64,000 nt of DNA, from NCBI RefSeq assembly GCF_000165425.1, contig NW_001799635.1:288372-352371 (forward strand), read 5' to 3'. Shown piece by piece: positions 1 through 12,800 of the stretch (its first letter is position 1; the number at the start of each line of letters is the position of its first letter). The position numbers and the translations under genes are program-made. The DNA is from Paramecium tetraurelia (lineage: Eukaryota > Ciliophora > Oligohymenophorea > Peniculida > Parameciidae). The notes below the pieces were generated by a model. It ran no database searches, had not been told where the DNA came from, and saw only the letters and a program-made list of their open reading frames with translations.

Positions 1-3000
1 ACTTCTAAACACTTTGTTTTATCTTGCAAATAAATGCTCATATACTATATTAATATCTTAATAATTACTTTCTTAATTGAGATCTCAGTCCCAAATTCTT
101 GCATTTGATCACTAACATCATAAATCTTAAAAAAGATAAGAGCCTCCTTCCCTTCTATAAATAGTATAATAAACAATCTCTTCAGAGTGTTCAAATTACC
201 AACCTTATGTAAAATCAAACTTCCATCCTTTTTTGCCTACTCCAATGTCCCTCTGTATATATTATAATGATTTTTCAAAATTCTATTTCTAAACTTCTCC
301 TACATAGGCTTGATTGAGTTTTCCACAAAAAACACCACATTTCCTTCGTATTTTAACTTTATTAATTATTAGTCTTAATAATCAAAGCATAAATAAATGA
401 ATTTGTTATTTGCTATCTATATTTATTGAATTAAGATATTTGCAATATTTTCTATGGTAGACTGATGAGTTATAATTTATGCATCATCAGGAGTCAGAAA
501 CCAGAATATAGGTTATATTCTTTCTTTTAAATCTAAGACTTGAGCCTTGATTTCGAAAATTCTATGATGGTCATCAAATACACAATCCCTATCTTATAAC
601 AATAATTTGTTGATTTTTTTTCTAACATAACTTATTACAATCAAGTGTTTCTTACCCTAAGAGTAAAACGTTCTTTTTGACAATACATTATTGGAATGAG
701 GTCTTTAAGTTAGTCTCACTTTTTTAAAAAATTCAGGAATATTTTATTAAGATTCTTATTTATTTTTTGATAAATTGGTAGGATTTATGAAAGAAGATTA
801 AATCCTACTTTTATCAATAAGTAAATTTCCACTATTTTGCTCTACTTTGACTCCTTTAATTAATAAATTTGAACTTAAAATTTTCATGGTGTTAGGATTA
901 TTAAAATTGAAGTTTGGATACAGCTTTTTGACTTCTTATAGATCAATTTATAGTTTTGTTACATCATCCTAAATATCTTCTTCTTGCTTTTTATTAATAG
1001 TGTTTTTTGAATTAGTATAAACTATATTAACAATAGCATCATTAGTTCTGTCTTGATCTATAAGTATTTCCTATTAATCTTTGGTGATTAATCTACCATT
1101 ATCCTGTGGGACTTCTTCATCCTTTTGATTAATTAATTATGATTAATTGAATTTATAATTTTCATCAACTTATAAAAACTTATTTTCATCAAACTTTATT
1201 ATTTTTTCTTCTATTTTAATTTTATTTATGAAGAATTCATATAAATTTTACTATCCGAAACTTATTAATTAAGAATTATCATAAAAGCAGGTTGTTTTTA
1301 GTTTATTCTATCTATTTTATTTCTGAACTGGAATTAATTCAAAAGTCAGCTAGATTTAATCTTCGATTTTTCCATCTTATTTATACACATTAATAATATA
1401 ATAATTTTAAATATGATCTTCTTAAATTAATTTAAAAGTTCTCATGACAAATTTACCAGTAAAGTATCTATTTTTTTCTTGCAATTATCTATTTCTTAGA
1501 ACTTTCAAATGTATCCAATCTTTAAATAACTTTTTTCTAAAAGCTGCCTATGCTGTTAAAATACAAACTATAAAAATTTAATACTTTGATTCATTCTTAA
1601 TTCTTCTTTTTCTTTTCTTCTGAATATTCTTTTCAGTAAAGGCGATTGGAATCTCAAGTTAGAATTAAAATTTAATGAAATTGATGTGCAGGTTCTTTTG
1701 TATCAATTAAATCAAAGGATTTATTAATGCTCTATAATATTCTATTGTTTTCATCTTGTCATATGATTACAATTAAGCAAAGTCAATTCTCTAGAAATCT
1801 ATTTGATCTTACCTTTTATGCAAAGATTAATACAAAATCTCCTTCTCCTACTACAACCCAACTAAATTAATTATAAATTATTTTTCTCTGAATCTCCTTT
1901 TGTTTTGTTCAATCTTACCTTTCTCTATAACCCTTCCTTTATGGGTTATAAAACTCAATTCTCTCATTGTCAATTGTAAATGGTAATTGTGTTTAATTAA
2001 AAAGTAATCTATTTCTACATAATTCGAATAATGATTTAAGATAAATTTTTAAAGAAAAAGCTTTGATCGTTTTAATTGCTTGTAAATTTTAAATTTCTCA
2101 ACCATCCTTTTTACCAAAAGCATCCCTTAAATCTTTAAAACAAACTTTTCCCTCAAAAGTAAGGATATCCCAGGCCTCAACTCTTCAAAATTATGAGTGT
2201 ACTATATTTCATTTATTATTAAGACTTTTGTGAGCGCTTGTGCAAATCCTTTGAAGAAGTTAATCACTCTAAGATTAGATAGGTTTTGTAGATTATCATT
2301 AATGTACTTGGACTGAAATTCATTTGAATCAACTTCAATAACTCGTTTTTCTGAACCAATTTAGTATAATAGAATAATTCTTAAGAGCATAGGCGCTCTT
2401 TGAAATTCAAAACTTATTGTAGTTGAACCCTTCTAATAATTTCCAATAGCTACTTTATCACTATGCAAAGCCTTGTATGCCTAATCTGTATTTTTGGCAC
2501 TAATTTAATTTCTCTCTAGTTTAGTTGATTTATCTTTTTATGATTTCAGATATTCATCTATTATATATTGCATTTAGATTTCATCGATATTAAAGATTAA
2601 TTTATCCTCGATTACACTCAAGCATGGCAACAATAATTTACTGAAGTTTACCTTAAAATATTCATCAGGTATTTGATAATACTCTTAAAGCTAAGTAATT
2701 GTAATTGAAATTTCAGACACTTTTTATGTTATTTAATTTTCTGCTTAAACACTAAAAGTCTATTCATTGATTAAATATAATATCAGCAATTTGAATTTCG
2801 CTTCATTAAATTCAACTATTAATTCTCCAACAAATTCTTTTTGGAATAGAGGAGAATTTTCAGATTACAAATCACTAATGGAATTCTGACCAAGCTAGGT
2901 TTCTTAAAATAATGTAGGATTTGTTCCATATTCGGTACAAGGCAATGTATTTAAAACGTATGTCTTTATTGATGTTTCATCATACTCTTCAACATATTTG

Positions 3001-6000
3001 CTTTACTTTCCTTTCATGTTCGTTCTGTGTTTGTGAAGCCTAAATAATGATTAGAGAACTTTGATAAAATTCATTTGTTTGTATTCTTCTAGCTAATGAT
3101 GTATCACCATAGGTGGAAACTCCACATTGATGATAGTAGATTATTATAAGTACTTCTAAGTTAAAGTGGAACTGATAATTTGTCTTGCTTATATTGTATT
3201 TTCTCTATAGGTATCGTCATCCTATTAATCAGGATTTTATAATGATATGAATTAATTGTAAGTCTACTCTACACTTTTACAGTCAACTTTATCAAGACCT
3301 TTCTTATTTTTGATAATTTAAGAGAATTCTATCATTTTTTGTGCAACTGAAGTTATCTCACTAATTTCCAATGGTTGAAATAATCTTTAATAATAAGGTA
3401 AAACTGTATCAATAGAAAAGGCATGTTCCAAATGCTTAGACGTTATAGTAATACTTTGATATTCACTCTTCCCAGTCAAAGATGACTATGGATCTGTCTT
3501 CTCAATATCTAAAAAACATGTAGTCAAACATGCCTTATCACCAATATAAATCATTGCTCTTCTTGCCAACATCATTCTTTCAATCACTTTGGACGGATCT
3601 TTAGTTAACCGTTCTTCAATGGCATTCCTAATTTAACATCTTCTTCTCACCAAATATCTCATGACTGCTCTTTATATAATTATTACACACATCTTTGCCT
3701 TTGTTATTTATTCCCATAACCTTGCTGACCTTTGAGAATACTCTTTCTCTCTATTTATCCAATACAAAGCTTCATCGGTATATTCAATATAAGGTGTAAC
3801 TAAATCAACGTTAAGTATTTCAAATATATTTTCACTACAAACATCTCCCATTTATTTAAATACAACTTGATGGATCTCTAGGTCATTTGATTTACCTTAA
3901 GTTTCATGATTTATGATATAGAGATAGTTCACCTTGCTATGGATATTTCTTGACTTCACTATCTGCAGATATTAATTCTTATTTGTTCTAATCAAATAAG
4001 TTTCACATATTTATTTTGTCTTATTATTAACCCATTTTGACATTCTTAATCTTTATAAATGTCCTCTGACAAATGATTATATGTATTTTATTGCCTTTTC
4101 TTCATATTAGGTTAATTATTTATTGTATAATGGAGGCTTCATGACTCTAATTAGTTCATATTATGGTACGACATCTGTATAATCAAAATTATTGATGCCT
4201 TAGATTATTATTTTATTATTTTCAATTAAGACTAATTCTTATAAAATTGCTCCTATTTTTTCAATTTATACTATAAATTATTTATTTGTTTCTGTCTTAG
4301 CCCTAACGATATATTTGCCATCCACTTCATTTAAATATAGAAATTATTAGGTTAAAGTCACCAGATTTCTGATGTTTCTCAATAGTTTATTTTCCTCTAC
4401 AATGAGACTCTCCAATTCCTCACAATATTAAAACAATAACCCTAAAGTCTTTAAAAAACTTTCTATATCCATTTCCAAATACAAATAGTTCTCCTTTCTT
4501 TTTTCTTTCATCGCATTCACTAATGCAAATCTCACAAATGAGTTATCGTTCATAATCGAAAAAGTGAACACATAAGGCTCCTCTGTTTGAATTCCTTCTT
4601 TTATTATAGGATTACAAAAGCCCTATCTGATAGTTTGAAACTACTTTGCTTTAATCAAATACTGTTAGAGTCTTCTTTATTGGCTTGCTTTATATTTTAA
4701 AAGATAAGTGACAATCTTTGACATGGCTTTTTATTATTTTTGATAGTACTACTTCAATCTGCTCTATTGAATTAATTTGGCTTTAATTTCTCTGAATTTC
4801 ATCTCTTAAACCTTTTTTTTAATAAACCTTTGTAATTTCTTTAATTTTAATTCATCAGACTTTAATAATTTACCCTTATCTTTAAACGCTTTTTTAAGGT
4901 TGTAAAAATTCTTCCTCTCCTTTTTCATCCTAATCTAAGCTTGTATCTTAGTTATTTAGTCTGTATTATAAATCTACTCTTCTACTTCTCTGATAATCTA
5001 TTTTTCCTTCTCGATTAATGAATTGTCAAAATAAATCCTTTGAGGACTCTACTTATTAAGAAAACTTAATCTAAGATCTTTAGCACTATTTCTCAATAAA
5101 ATGGATCCCCTATTATAAGGAGAACGCTCAGTTGACCTCTATTATTTAACTTCCTAGTCAGAATGCTCTGAATTTGACCATTAATCTATTTCAATTTTTT
5201 CAATCTATGTTTTCAATTTTGGTTTAGTAGAACTAATTACATTGAGTGCCAACAACTTCGCCTTAATATCTTGAACTTTATCTCTATTAGTATCCTATCT
5301 TTCTTGATCTGTCTTTCTTCTCAAAATAGAGGATGTATGATCTTTTTTTACTGTTTCATTTTCAATAAAATTTATTTTCTTTCTCTATATCAACTTTCTG
5401 GTTTGACTAAGAGGACTTTATTAGGGCGTTGTTTATTAGAAGCTTTCATCTGTAAGGACATCGAAATGTTTTTTTAATGATAAGACCTTTTTGAAGAGAA
5501 CTGGAGATTATTCATTCATGTGAACAATTAATTTTTATTTGGCCTACTAATGTCCATTATAAATTTTTTTAAATAATGGATCCTAATTACCTAGGTGCTC
5601 TACAACGAACTACAGAGATCGCTTGTATTATTTGACTGCCTCTTTCAAGCGATCCAAGGATTCCAATTCAAAGCCATAATTATAATGAGCCATAGCTAAA
5701 TATCTAATGGTTTAGTTAGAGTTTGAATCAAATTCTTATTAACCTGATTAGATGGCACTCTTTGCTTCCTTTAAAGCCTTTTCATGCCTTAGGAATATTA
5801 AATTTCAAAATAATACAGATTCATTTGACTCAAGAGTGCTGTGATATTCAAATGAGTAATGGTTTTCATTTTTAATTGATCATATTACTAGATCAAGGAG
5901 AGTGCATTTTCAAAAGCATTAATTGCCAATTGTGTTTGGTTCATCCTCCTATAAACACAACCTAAATTATTGTAAGCCAAACATCTAAAATTCAAATTTA

Positions 6001-6520
6001 GTTATTATTTTACATTTAAGTGGGCATATCTTAATAATCCCGACGTTAGATTATCCATTACAGAATGAGTATGCATATCTCACTCAATCCATTTTGGTCC
6101 AAAATCTTCATAGCATATTTGTTGAGAGATTTAAACATATTTTCTACTTCTTTTTATTAAAACTGTGTGCCTTTCAACGCAATCAATTCTAAAATAGCAC
6201 ATTGTGAAAATACATTTCTCTTTCAGTCCTAGTAACTCAATAATATTATTTTTTTTCAATGGCTACTCTGATGTTTCGAGATAAGAAGATTTGAAGGAAT
6301 TCTTATTGTTAATTTGTTGAAAAGATATTTTCCTAGAAATTGGCGATGACTCCTTTCTTTGAGCAGGAAAATAAGCAGAGTTCGTTCGTATTGGTTACAT
6401 TTAGTAATATATTTATTTTTCAATTCGATTAGTTTAATCAACCAAATACTTTTTAACAAATATCCGTCTCCATGGCTCTTTTGAGATCAAACGTTCTAAT
6501 CTGACGGTAAAATATCCCAT
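1..6520 (-). CDS. Giant TPR-repeat protein, C-terminus beyond window
   Basis: The frame runs from ATG at 6520 leftward to position 1 without a TGA, so at least 2,100 codons are present and the C-terminus lies outside the window. Three small introns (25, 32 and 29 nt) sit within roughly the first 260 codons. After them, helical repeats of TPR type appear (5600-6100), including AYNNLGCVYRRMNQTQLAI and YLAMAHYNYGFELESLDRL. A glutamine- and lysine-rich charged stretch with IQ-like basic helices follows (4700-5400). The remaining ~1,300 residues contain repeated beta-rich segments with no family I recognise. TPRs usually mediate protein-protein contacts, so a scaffold role is an inference. The start is uncertain because a further in-frame ORF lies upstream of a TGA at 6560. 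Confidence 0.75.
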
Positions 6521-6559
6521 ACATGATTAAGATTAACAATTTAGTTTAATATAACAAAA

Positions 6560-6859
6560 TCAAAAAATCTACTCCAACATAATTGTACTGAGTCTCCTTA
6601 TTAAAAGAGGTGACTTATTCATTTTCAATTGAGTGCTCTTTATTGTACTACTGGAATTGAATTCAGAGATTTCACTGTCAGAATCTAAAGTTTTTTAAGA
6701 GAAAATGGTTTGTTTTTTAGAGACTTCAAAATTTATCTATTTTTTTTGTGGATCTGTTAATTGTTCAAGCCTCAAATCATTATTCAAATACTGAATAATG
6801 TTTTTCTCTCTTTCATTTAATTAATCGGTTAGCATCTAAACATCCTTACAATCATTCAT
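6560..6859 (-). CDS. Short ORF, possible true N-terminus of the TPR gene
   Basis: A 99-codon frame starts MNDCKDVQMLTDQLNEREK and ends at TGA 6560-6562. Its composition (charged, serine- and glutamine-rich) looks coding. It lies in the same frame as the TPR gene, whose first methionine is only 39 bp past this TGA. It may be a separate small gene, or the real first exon of the TPR gene. A GT...AG interval of 72 nt from within this ORF to about 6502 would remove the TGA and keep phase, but that is far longer than other introns here. Confidence 0.4.
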
Positions 6860-7078
6860 TATAATTTTGCTTATCTTTATTATAATAAAGTGTTAAGATA
6901 AGCATAAATTTAATTAAAAAGTGCCTTAAATCAAAACTTATTACATACTTGCAAACTAATCGCATTGGAATAAACAAAAATGTATATATGAATAATCCTC
7001 TCCTATTGGTCAGAAAAGATTTCAATTAATTAAAAATACTTAACTCTCACTATATATTATTTAATATATAATAAATAT

Positions 7079-7478
7079 ATGGACATATCAAAGATTGGAA
7101 GTTCGGCTATTGATAAGTCCTTTGGTAGAGGAGGACAGGGAAAGGATGCAGTGGTAATAGTTTCTAATTTGGAAATACATAAACCTGTTGTCACTTTTTG
7201 TGATATGAGTCAGGCATAAAAAGAATTTGCATTTGAAACTGCTGAACATGCTTTTAGTAATTAGCTCTTATTAACTCCAAGAATTATCGGCTAAAAGAGA
7301 AAAGAGATACTTCAAAGACATAGCAGAATACATAAAAAATGAGTTTGATAATAAATTTTAAGGGACTTGGCATGTAATAGTAGGTTTGCATTTTGGGTCA
7401 TTCGTTTCTTACGAGAGCCAATGCATGATACATTTCTACTTGAATCAATTGGGATTCATGATTTACAAGTTTGGCTGA
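7079..7478 (+). CDS. Dynein light chain, LC8 (DYNLL) type
   Basis: The predicted product has 124 residues once a 25 nt intron (7257-7281) is removed; exon length is then an exact multiple of three. The second half matches the LC8 fold. The helix KDIAEYIKNEFDNKF is followed by the conserved core GTWHVIVGLHFGSFVSYES and a C-terminal strand ending MIYKFG. LC8 dimers act as a hub on dynein intermediate chains in cytoplasmic and axonemal dyneins and on other partners. The first ~35 residues are an extension compared with the usual 89-residue LC8, so this is a divergent LC8-like paralogue rather than the canonical chain. It is transcribed away from the TPR gene. Confidence 0.85.
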
Positions 7479-7748
7479 GCTATTTTGTATGAACTATTAT
7501 AGGATTATAAGAATTAATATTTGTTTTTATTCAAAAAGTACTCTGTTTTAAATTTAATTGTTACTTTCCTTCTTAAAAACTAAATTCTAAGTAATTTTGT
7601 CGTAGAATTCAATATACAAATGCTGTCAGATGCACAGCAATCAAATTGAGTGCAAGAGGAGAACCAGTCTCTTTCATGCACTTATTTTAATATGTGAATT
7701 TTTAATATGAGTTTTAGATCTTATTTAATGAACATCTATATATAGGAA
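7479..7748. other. Intergenic, with an unexplained coding-like stretch on +
   Basis: This lies between convergent LC8 and ML-domain genes. On the + strand, about 7590-7690 reads IQYTNAVRCTAIKLSARGEP, which has protein-like composition and some resemblance to Alba-type domains. I found no usable start codon or continuation: the reading downstream overlaps the antisense of the ML gene. It may be a gene relic or chance. Confidence 0.3.
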
Positions 7749-8173
7749 TCAAATAACAAATCCTACTTCGGCACAACCAAAGTTAGTTCCCTTAGCATTT
7801 TAGAACCACATTTAGACAACAATTTTGCCCTATGCACATATTTTAAATATCTTACAGATGGAGTAAAAGTTGGGAAGTTTTAGGTCAATTCATAGGTGAC
7901 ACGATCTCCTTTGTCATAGACTTCATCTTCTGGGTAATTGTCTTCAAAAGCATCCATGCCATTCCATTTAGCTTTGAGTTGTACGTTGGCTAATTCTGCA
8001 TGCTCATTAGCTGATCCATAAAGTGTGATTGTTTCATCTACACCCTTAGCTGGAGTAACACTGAAGGTTGCCTCAGTGAAAACAACTTTTGGATTGGCCA
8101 TACAATTGGTAACTTTAGTTGGAATAGCTGCCAATATGGTTGATACTAGCAATAAGGCAATAAGGTATTTCAT
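7749..8173 (-). CDS. Secreted ML-domain (MD-2/NPC2-like) lipid-binding protein
   Basis: The 132-residue product has a hydrophobic signal peptide (MKYLIALLLVSTILA) and a beta-sandwich-like mature part. The middle contains GVDETITLYGSANEHAELA. After a 26 nt intron near 7830-7855 the end reads PSGKIVVQMWFQNAKGTNFG then CAEVGFVI and stop. The pattern of a late cysteine two residues before a terminal beta strand is typical of ML domains, which bind lipids in secretory or lysosomal compartments. Exon length is an exact multiple of three after intron removal. Ciliates have expanded families of short ML proteins; which lipid is bound cannot be told from sequence. Confidence 0.7.
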
Positions 8174-8814
8174 TTTATATAATATTATTAATATTAATGT
8201 GACTTATAATTTCTGCTTTGAATACCCACATTACGCAATCGAATTTATATCTCAATGAATAATATTATTTTCACTCTTTAAATTAAATAAAACTTATAAT
8301 TAATATAGAATGAACCTCTTTAAAAAAATAATATTATCTCTATTATCTATATGTACGGCAATAATCATATAATGACTTAATCCAAAAAAAATCAAACAAT
8401 TTAAAAAAAATACATATTGAATTTTTAGAGGTATTTGTGAAGATGAATTGATGCTACCTTGCATAAAGTAAACTTAATACGCGATATTCACATTAGATAA
8501 TATTGTCATCATACAAGGTTGGAGAATAAAATTTATCAATCAATTATCAAGATTTAAAAAAAATAGACTTATTTCAATTAAAATTATCGATGCAGTTAAG
8601 ACTAACCCCTCTAAATAAATTAAAGATTAATCTCTCATTCAATTAAATGCGTATTATCTCGGTTTTTTTTTGATTACGTCAATTTTAAGAAAGATCACCA
8701 GAAGTGATAGTTAATACAAAAATCAAATTAAATAATGACTTTAATTTATCAAATTAGTGGATTTATGAAACAATTAAAGAATTTTTAATGATTGTGTATG
8801 AAATTCTATTTTTA
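8174..8814. other. Intergenic, AT-rich, no supported gene
   Basis: This 640 bp gap separates two minus-strand genes. A + strand frame at about 8450-8736 stays open for 95 codons, starting MLPCIKQTQYAIF. In DNA this AT-rich with only TGA as stop, that length is not convincing, and I see no domain or flanking intron signals. I found no RNA gene here. Confidence 0.5.
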
Positions 8815-9544
8815 TCATTTCAATCTCAGGATTATGCCTTTGAATATTGGAATACCACCAAAGGACAACTATTTCTTATGATATATACTATACATTATTC
8901 AATTAATTATTATTGCACATGGATTGGGATTTCTTCTTAGATAATTTGAATTCCCAAGAGCGGGATCTCTCTCTGGGATCTTCAATTGGATCTTCAGCTG
9001 GACCACAAACTGGAGTCGTTAACTACAATTTCATCAAATCAATTACTTGAGATTTGGCTTTTTTCTAACTCACATTAGGAACAGCTCCAGCTTCTCTCTC
9101 TTTTTTGATCAGAATGAGTTATTCCTAATTTAAATTAGATACTAAATACCTTCTCGATCTTTTTTAGATGCAAACATTGTGATTTGAGAATGAAGTTTTT
9201 CATAATCAAACTCTTGCACACTTCTTTGCATAAGAGGAGAGTTTTAAAGAAGTAATCTAACTGTATTCTTCTCTCCTCTACTAACTCATCATTCTGGTTG
9301 GTGGATCTCCACCAATTAGTCGGAGGAAACTTCGGCAAACTGCCTTTAAGAGTTTATAATGATTCATGTAATTTCTTTAAATGTGAATAGCGATAATCGA
9401 CTGAAAAGGAACACCTTTAGTTATTCTCAGTAAATCTATATTTAAGTTAATATGAGTATCTTACACTAACTAGTAGTATACAACATCATCATTTTTTTTG
9501 AAGGAAGGAACGCAAATTGAAATTGCAAACTCATTTTCTTACAT
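8815..9544 (-). CDS. PX-domain phosphoinositide-binding protein
   Basis: The product of about 214 residues has an N-terminal PX domain. It starts MQENEFAISICVPSFKKND. The characteristic basic YR-S core is SVDYRYSHLKKLHESL, and the variable proline-rich loop is LPKFPPTNWW, followed by the helix RRIQLDYFFKTLLLC. PX domains bind PI3P and related lipids and target proteins to endosomal membranes. The C-terminal ~90 residues are charged, with a short PAEDPIEDPRERSRS segment, and end FKGIILRLK. Three introns fit: 35 nt in the PX domain, 25 nt after it, and 25 nt near the end (a 19 nt alternative changes two residues). A short sorting-nexin-like adaptor is the best reading. Confidence 0.72.
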
Positions 9545-9848
9545 ATAATTATTTTTATTAATGTTTGATAATCTCTTCTTTTATTTTTATATAATACATT
9601 TTTTTGTCAAATTATAGACTTATTGATAAAAAAGACATCAGAATCTTTCTTTGAGTCACACAAATTCTAAAGGATTTTGGATTTTTTAATTTTTAAATAT
9701 AATTTAAAATTCATTACTTCAATTCTGTAATTATCTTAATATTGAATAATTGTTAGATGAAAATGAAATGTATTTGAAATCGTTTTCAAACTAACAACTA
9801 TTAATAAAAGATGAATTAAATATTAAAAACAAAAACATAATTAATTAT
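9545..9848. other. Intergenic, nothing recognised
   Basis: About 300 bp of AT-rich spacer between the PX gene's start and the stop of the large cysteine-rich gene. I see no coding frame of note and no structured RNA. Confidence 0.5.
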
Positions 9849-12800
9849 TCATTTTTCAAATTTAAAGGTGACCAATTTTCTCTGTTTAATTCCCAAAGTA
9901 GCTTGAGTTGACATCTTTCCTCTTAACGTTTATTTGCTATATTTAACATCAACTAAATTGTCTTAAGTTTCTTCTCTATATTCTTCTTTTCGAAACAAAC
10001 TCCGAATTCTCGAGAGTAATTTAGCAATAATCTTGTACTCTTTTATCAAGAATTCATAATGTTGCTTAATATCAAGAATGAATTGATATATGATCAACAT
10101 TGTACAAGCCCCAATAATAAACCATCCTATAAATAATTCCTTATTCTCATCTGGACCTTGTTACTAAGAGTAGTATAATCCTAAAATCAAGATTTCAGCT
10201 ATCCAAATAAAAAATTCTGATCCAACAGTCTTATAAAATTCATACTTGTCTTCTAATGGAGTGTTATATATGATGTAAACCGAAAAGATCACGTTAAGCA
10301 TGGAACACGTTATGATTTATAAGCTGGCATCATAATAAACATTAACCAAAAAGAATATGAAAAGTATCTTCTTGCAAAGGAGGACAAGATTGTAATAGTT
10401 AGCGTAAGGCTTGGTGTGTTAGATGTATACTCCCTCATACAAGGATCCATATTTCTATTTGATAAAGAATTGTTCATAGAAAAATGGTTGATTGCTCATA
10501 AAAGTAAAACCCTTGAACAAAAAGAACATTTGGAGTAATAAAAATACTATACTTAAAGCAAAGCTGGATTACAATAATGCATTATCTGTATTGGGTGCTC
10601 TAATTTACAAGAAGATGGAGAGATTGTAATCATAGGTAACAGCCATGAAAGTTCTAATTAAGCCTGAAGTGAACTCTCCAATAATGTTAAGGAACATTTT
10701 AGAAATGTTTCTGCTGATTCTGAACAAAATGAACTTGATAACATTAGGTTCTTCTTCTAAAGAGGTGTCATTCTCATCGGAGTAGTATTGTAAGAGCTTA
10801 GCCAAGAATACAAATCCGACTCTGCAGCCAATAAAGATTGCCAAAGTTGTCAAGAAGACTATCAGAACAGCAACTGAGTTGATATAAAAAGTAGTGGAAT
10901 ATCCTTACAAAGCAAACTTGTAATCTGGCTCAGGAGAAGTGACATGATTATTGATGATATCCTCGATATTAACTACGCTTTTGATGAAATCGAATTGAGC
11001 AAAATCAAATAGTTAGAAATATGTATCGACATTATAGGGATACAAAACATTGAAAAACTGCAAATATGAAATTAATTACAAGATATCCAGCAAGTTCCAA
11101 AAGATCTGCAATCCTCCCACTAGAAATGCAAATATGGCTAACCCAAAAAGTACATACAACACATATTTACTAAAGTTCAGAAGTCCTTCTGTTGCTGCGA
11201 TGACCGATTGAGATTATTTATAAAATGGTATCAAGGGGAATTCAAAGGAGGTCTCTTTGAATGTGAACCCTTGTTCACTGATATAATTATCAGGGTTGAG
11301 TATTTTACATACTAAAATTGGGTTTTCAGTTCTCTCATTGATTTGGAGTTTGAGAACTGTTTTTAAAATGTTGTAGTCTTCTTTGGTTTCTATTTAAAAG
11401 TCAGAGATTAAGATTTCAAATGACTCAGAATTCTTAAAAGAATATAAACATATGTTATCAACTTTTCCAGTAACTTTGAGTTTGATATCGGTGGTTAATT
11501 CTAAATTTCTGATTCCATCGTGTTTATTATCAAATTTAGATTCGGTCAATTGAATGATCGGATAGAGTATTCTTTCACAAGTATTTTCACATATCCATCC
11601 ATCTTCAACCTTACATTAAGTGCATCCATCGCCACTTTTATCATTGCCATCATCACATCCTTCCTTATCTACTTTGAGTCCATCTCCACATATGGACACA
11701 CAACTATTGTCTAATATTTGATAACCCTTATCAATTTAGCACATAACACATTTTGTATGATTTGTATCGTATAAGACACAGGAAGTGCAATTATCAGATC
11801 TAGTGACACATGTCAAACAGGATTAATCACAACGTTCACATTGATTAGCTTTATTTATAAAATAGCCATCAATGCATTTAACACAAACTCCCATTTCACA
11901 TTTAGAACATAAGGCATTGAAACAGTATGAATTTGGTAATAAACACAGATAACAACCATCCTTGGGATCTGAATTACCATCATCACAATCTTCATTCCAT
12001 TAGACAATCTTATCACCACATTTACTATAACAATAATGAGTAGTTGGGGGATTAGAGTAATTTCTACAATCTGAACATTCCTTCATGTTTGATTCATAGT
12101 AACCTCTCTTGCAATTACATGCAAAGACAGTCTAACTGATGGAAGGTTCTCTGGATGATGGACATCTAGTGCACATATCAATATTTGGAGAAGGTAAACA
12201 TTATTGACAAGAGAAGTGACAACTTTGACAACTGAGTTGATTTTCAACTTCAAAATGTCCAGACATGCATATGCAAGTACTATTTCTGATACTCAATCTT
12301 CTATTTTAAGAGGTGTAACAAGATAAGCAATTCGTTAGACTAGAACAGGTTAAACATTTAGGATTGCATTTAGTACAAACAGAGATGCCTTCATCAAAAT
12401 AGCCATCTTAACATTCACATTTTCTATTGAGAATGGTTCTAAATTAATCTGGATAACAACTAGTACAGTAATTAGCAAAGAAACGACAAGTGTAACAGGT
12501 TTATTCACACTAACTGCAATCTAAAAAGTTCTCTTGCTCATAATACCCTTGTTTGCAGTCACATTATTAATAGTGTAATTCTCGATTCAAAGTGGCATCA
12601 CAATCAGTACAAATTCTGGGCTATTTTTGACAAGCCTTGCAATATTTAGAACAAGGCAAACAAACTGAAATATCCATGTAATAGCCTTCCAGACATCTGC
12701 ATTAATCTTTATCCATCCAATAATGTTTAGATTCATCGCATTTAGCACAATTCTAATAATAATTTGGAGAAGACATAGTTAGTAATGTTAATTGCAAGCT

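Noticed and set aside
118-120. TGA at 118-120 as the stop of the giant TPR gene
   Set aside because: It is in another frame. Two codon anchors (3660 and 5691) set the frame, and it stays open to position 1.
7740-7860. Extension of the Alba-like + strand reading
   Set aside because: A tempting continuation (QITNPTSAQPKLVPLAFQ) proved to be the antisense of the second exon of the ML-domain gene.
8025-8258. 77-codon + strand ORF
   Set aside because: It is antisense to the ML-domain gene, which has a signal peptide, an intron and an exact codon sum.
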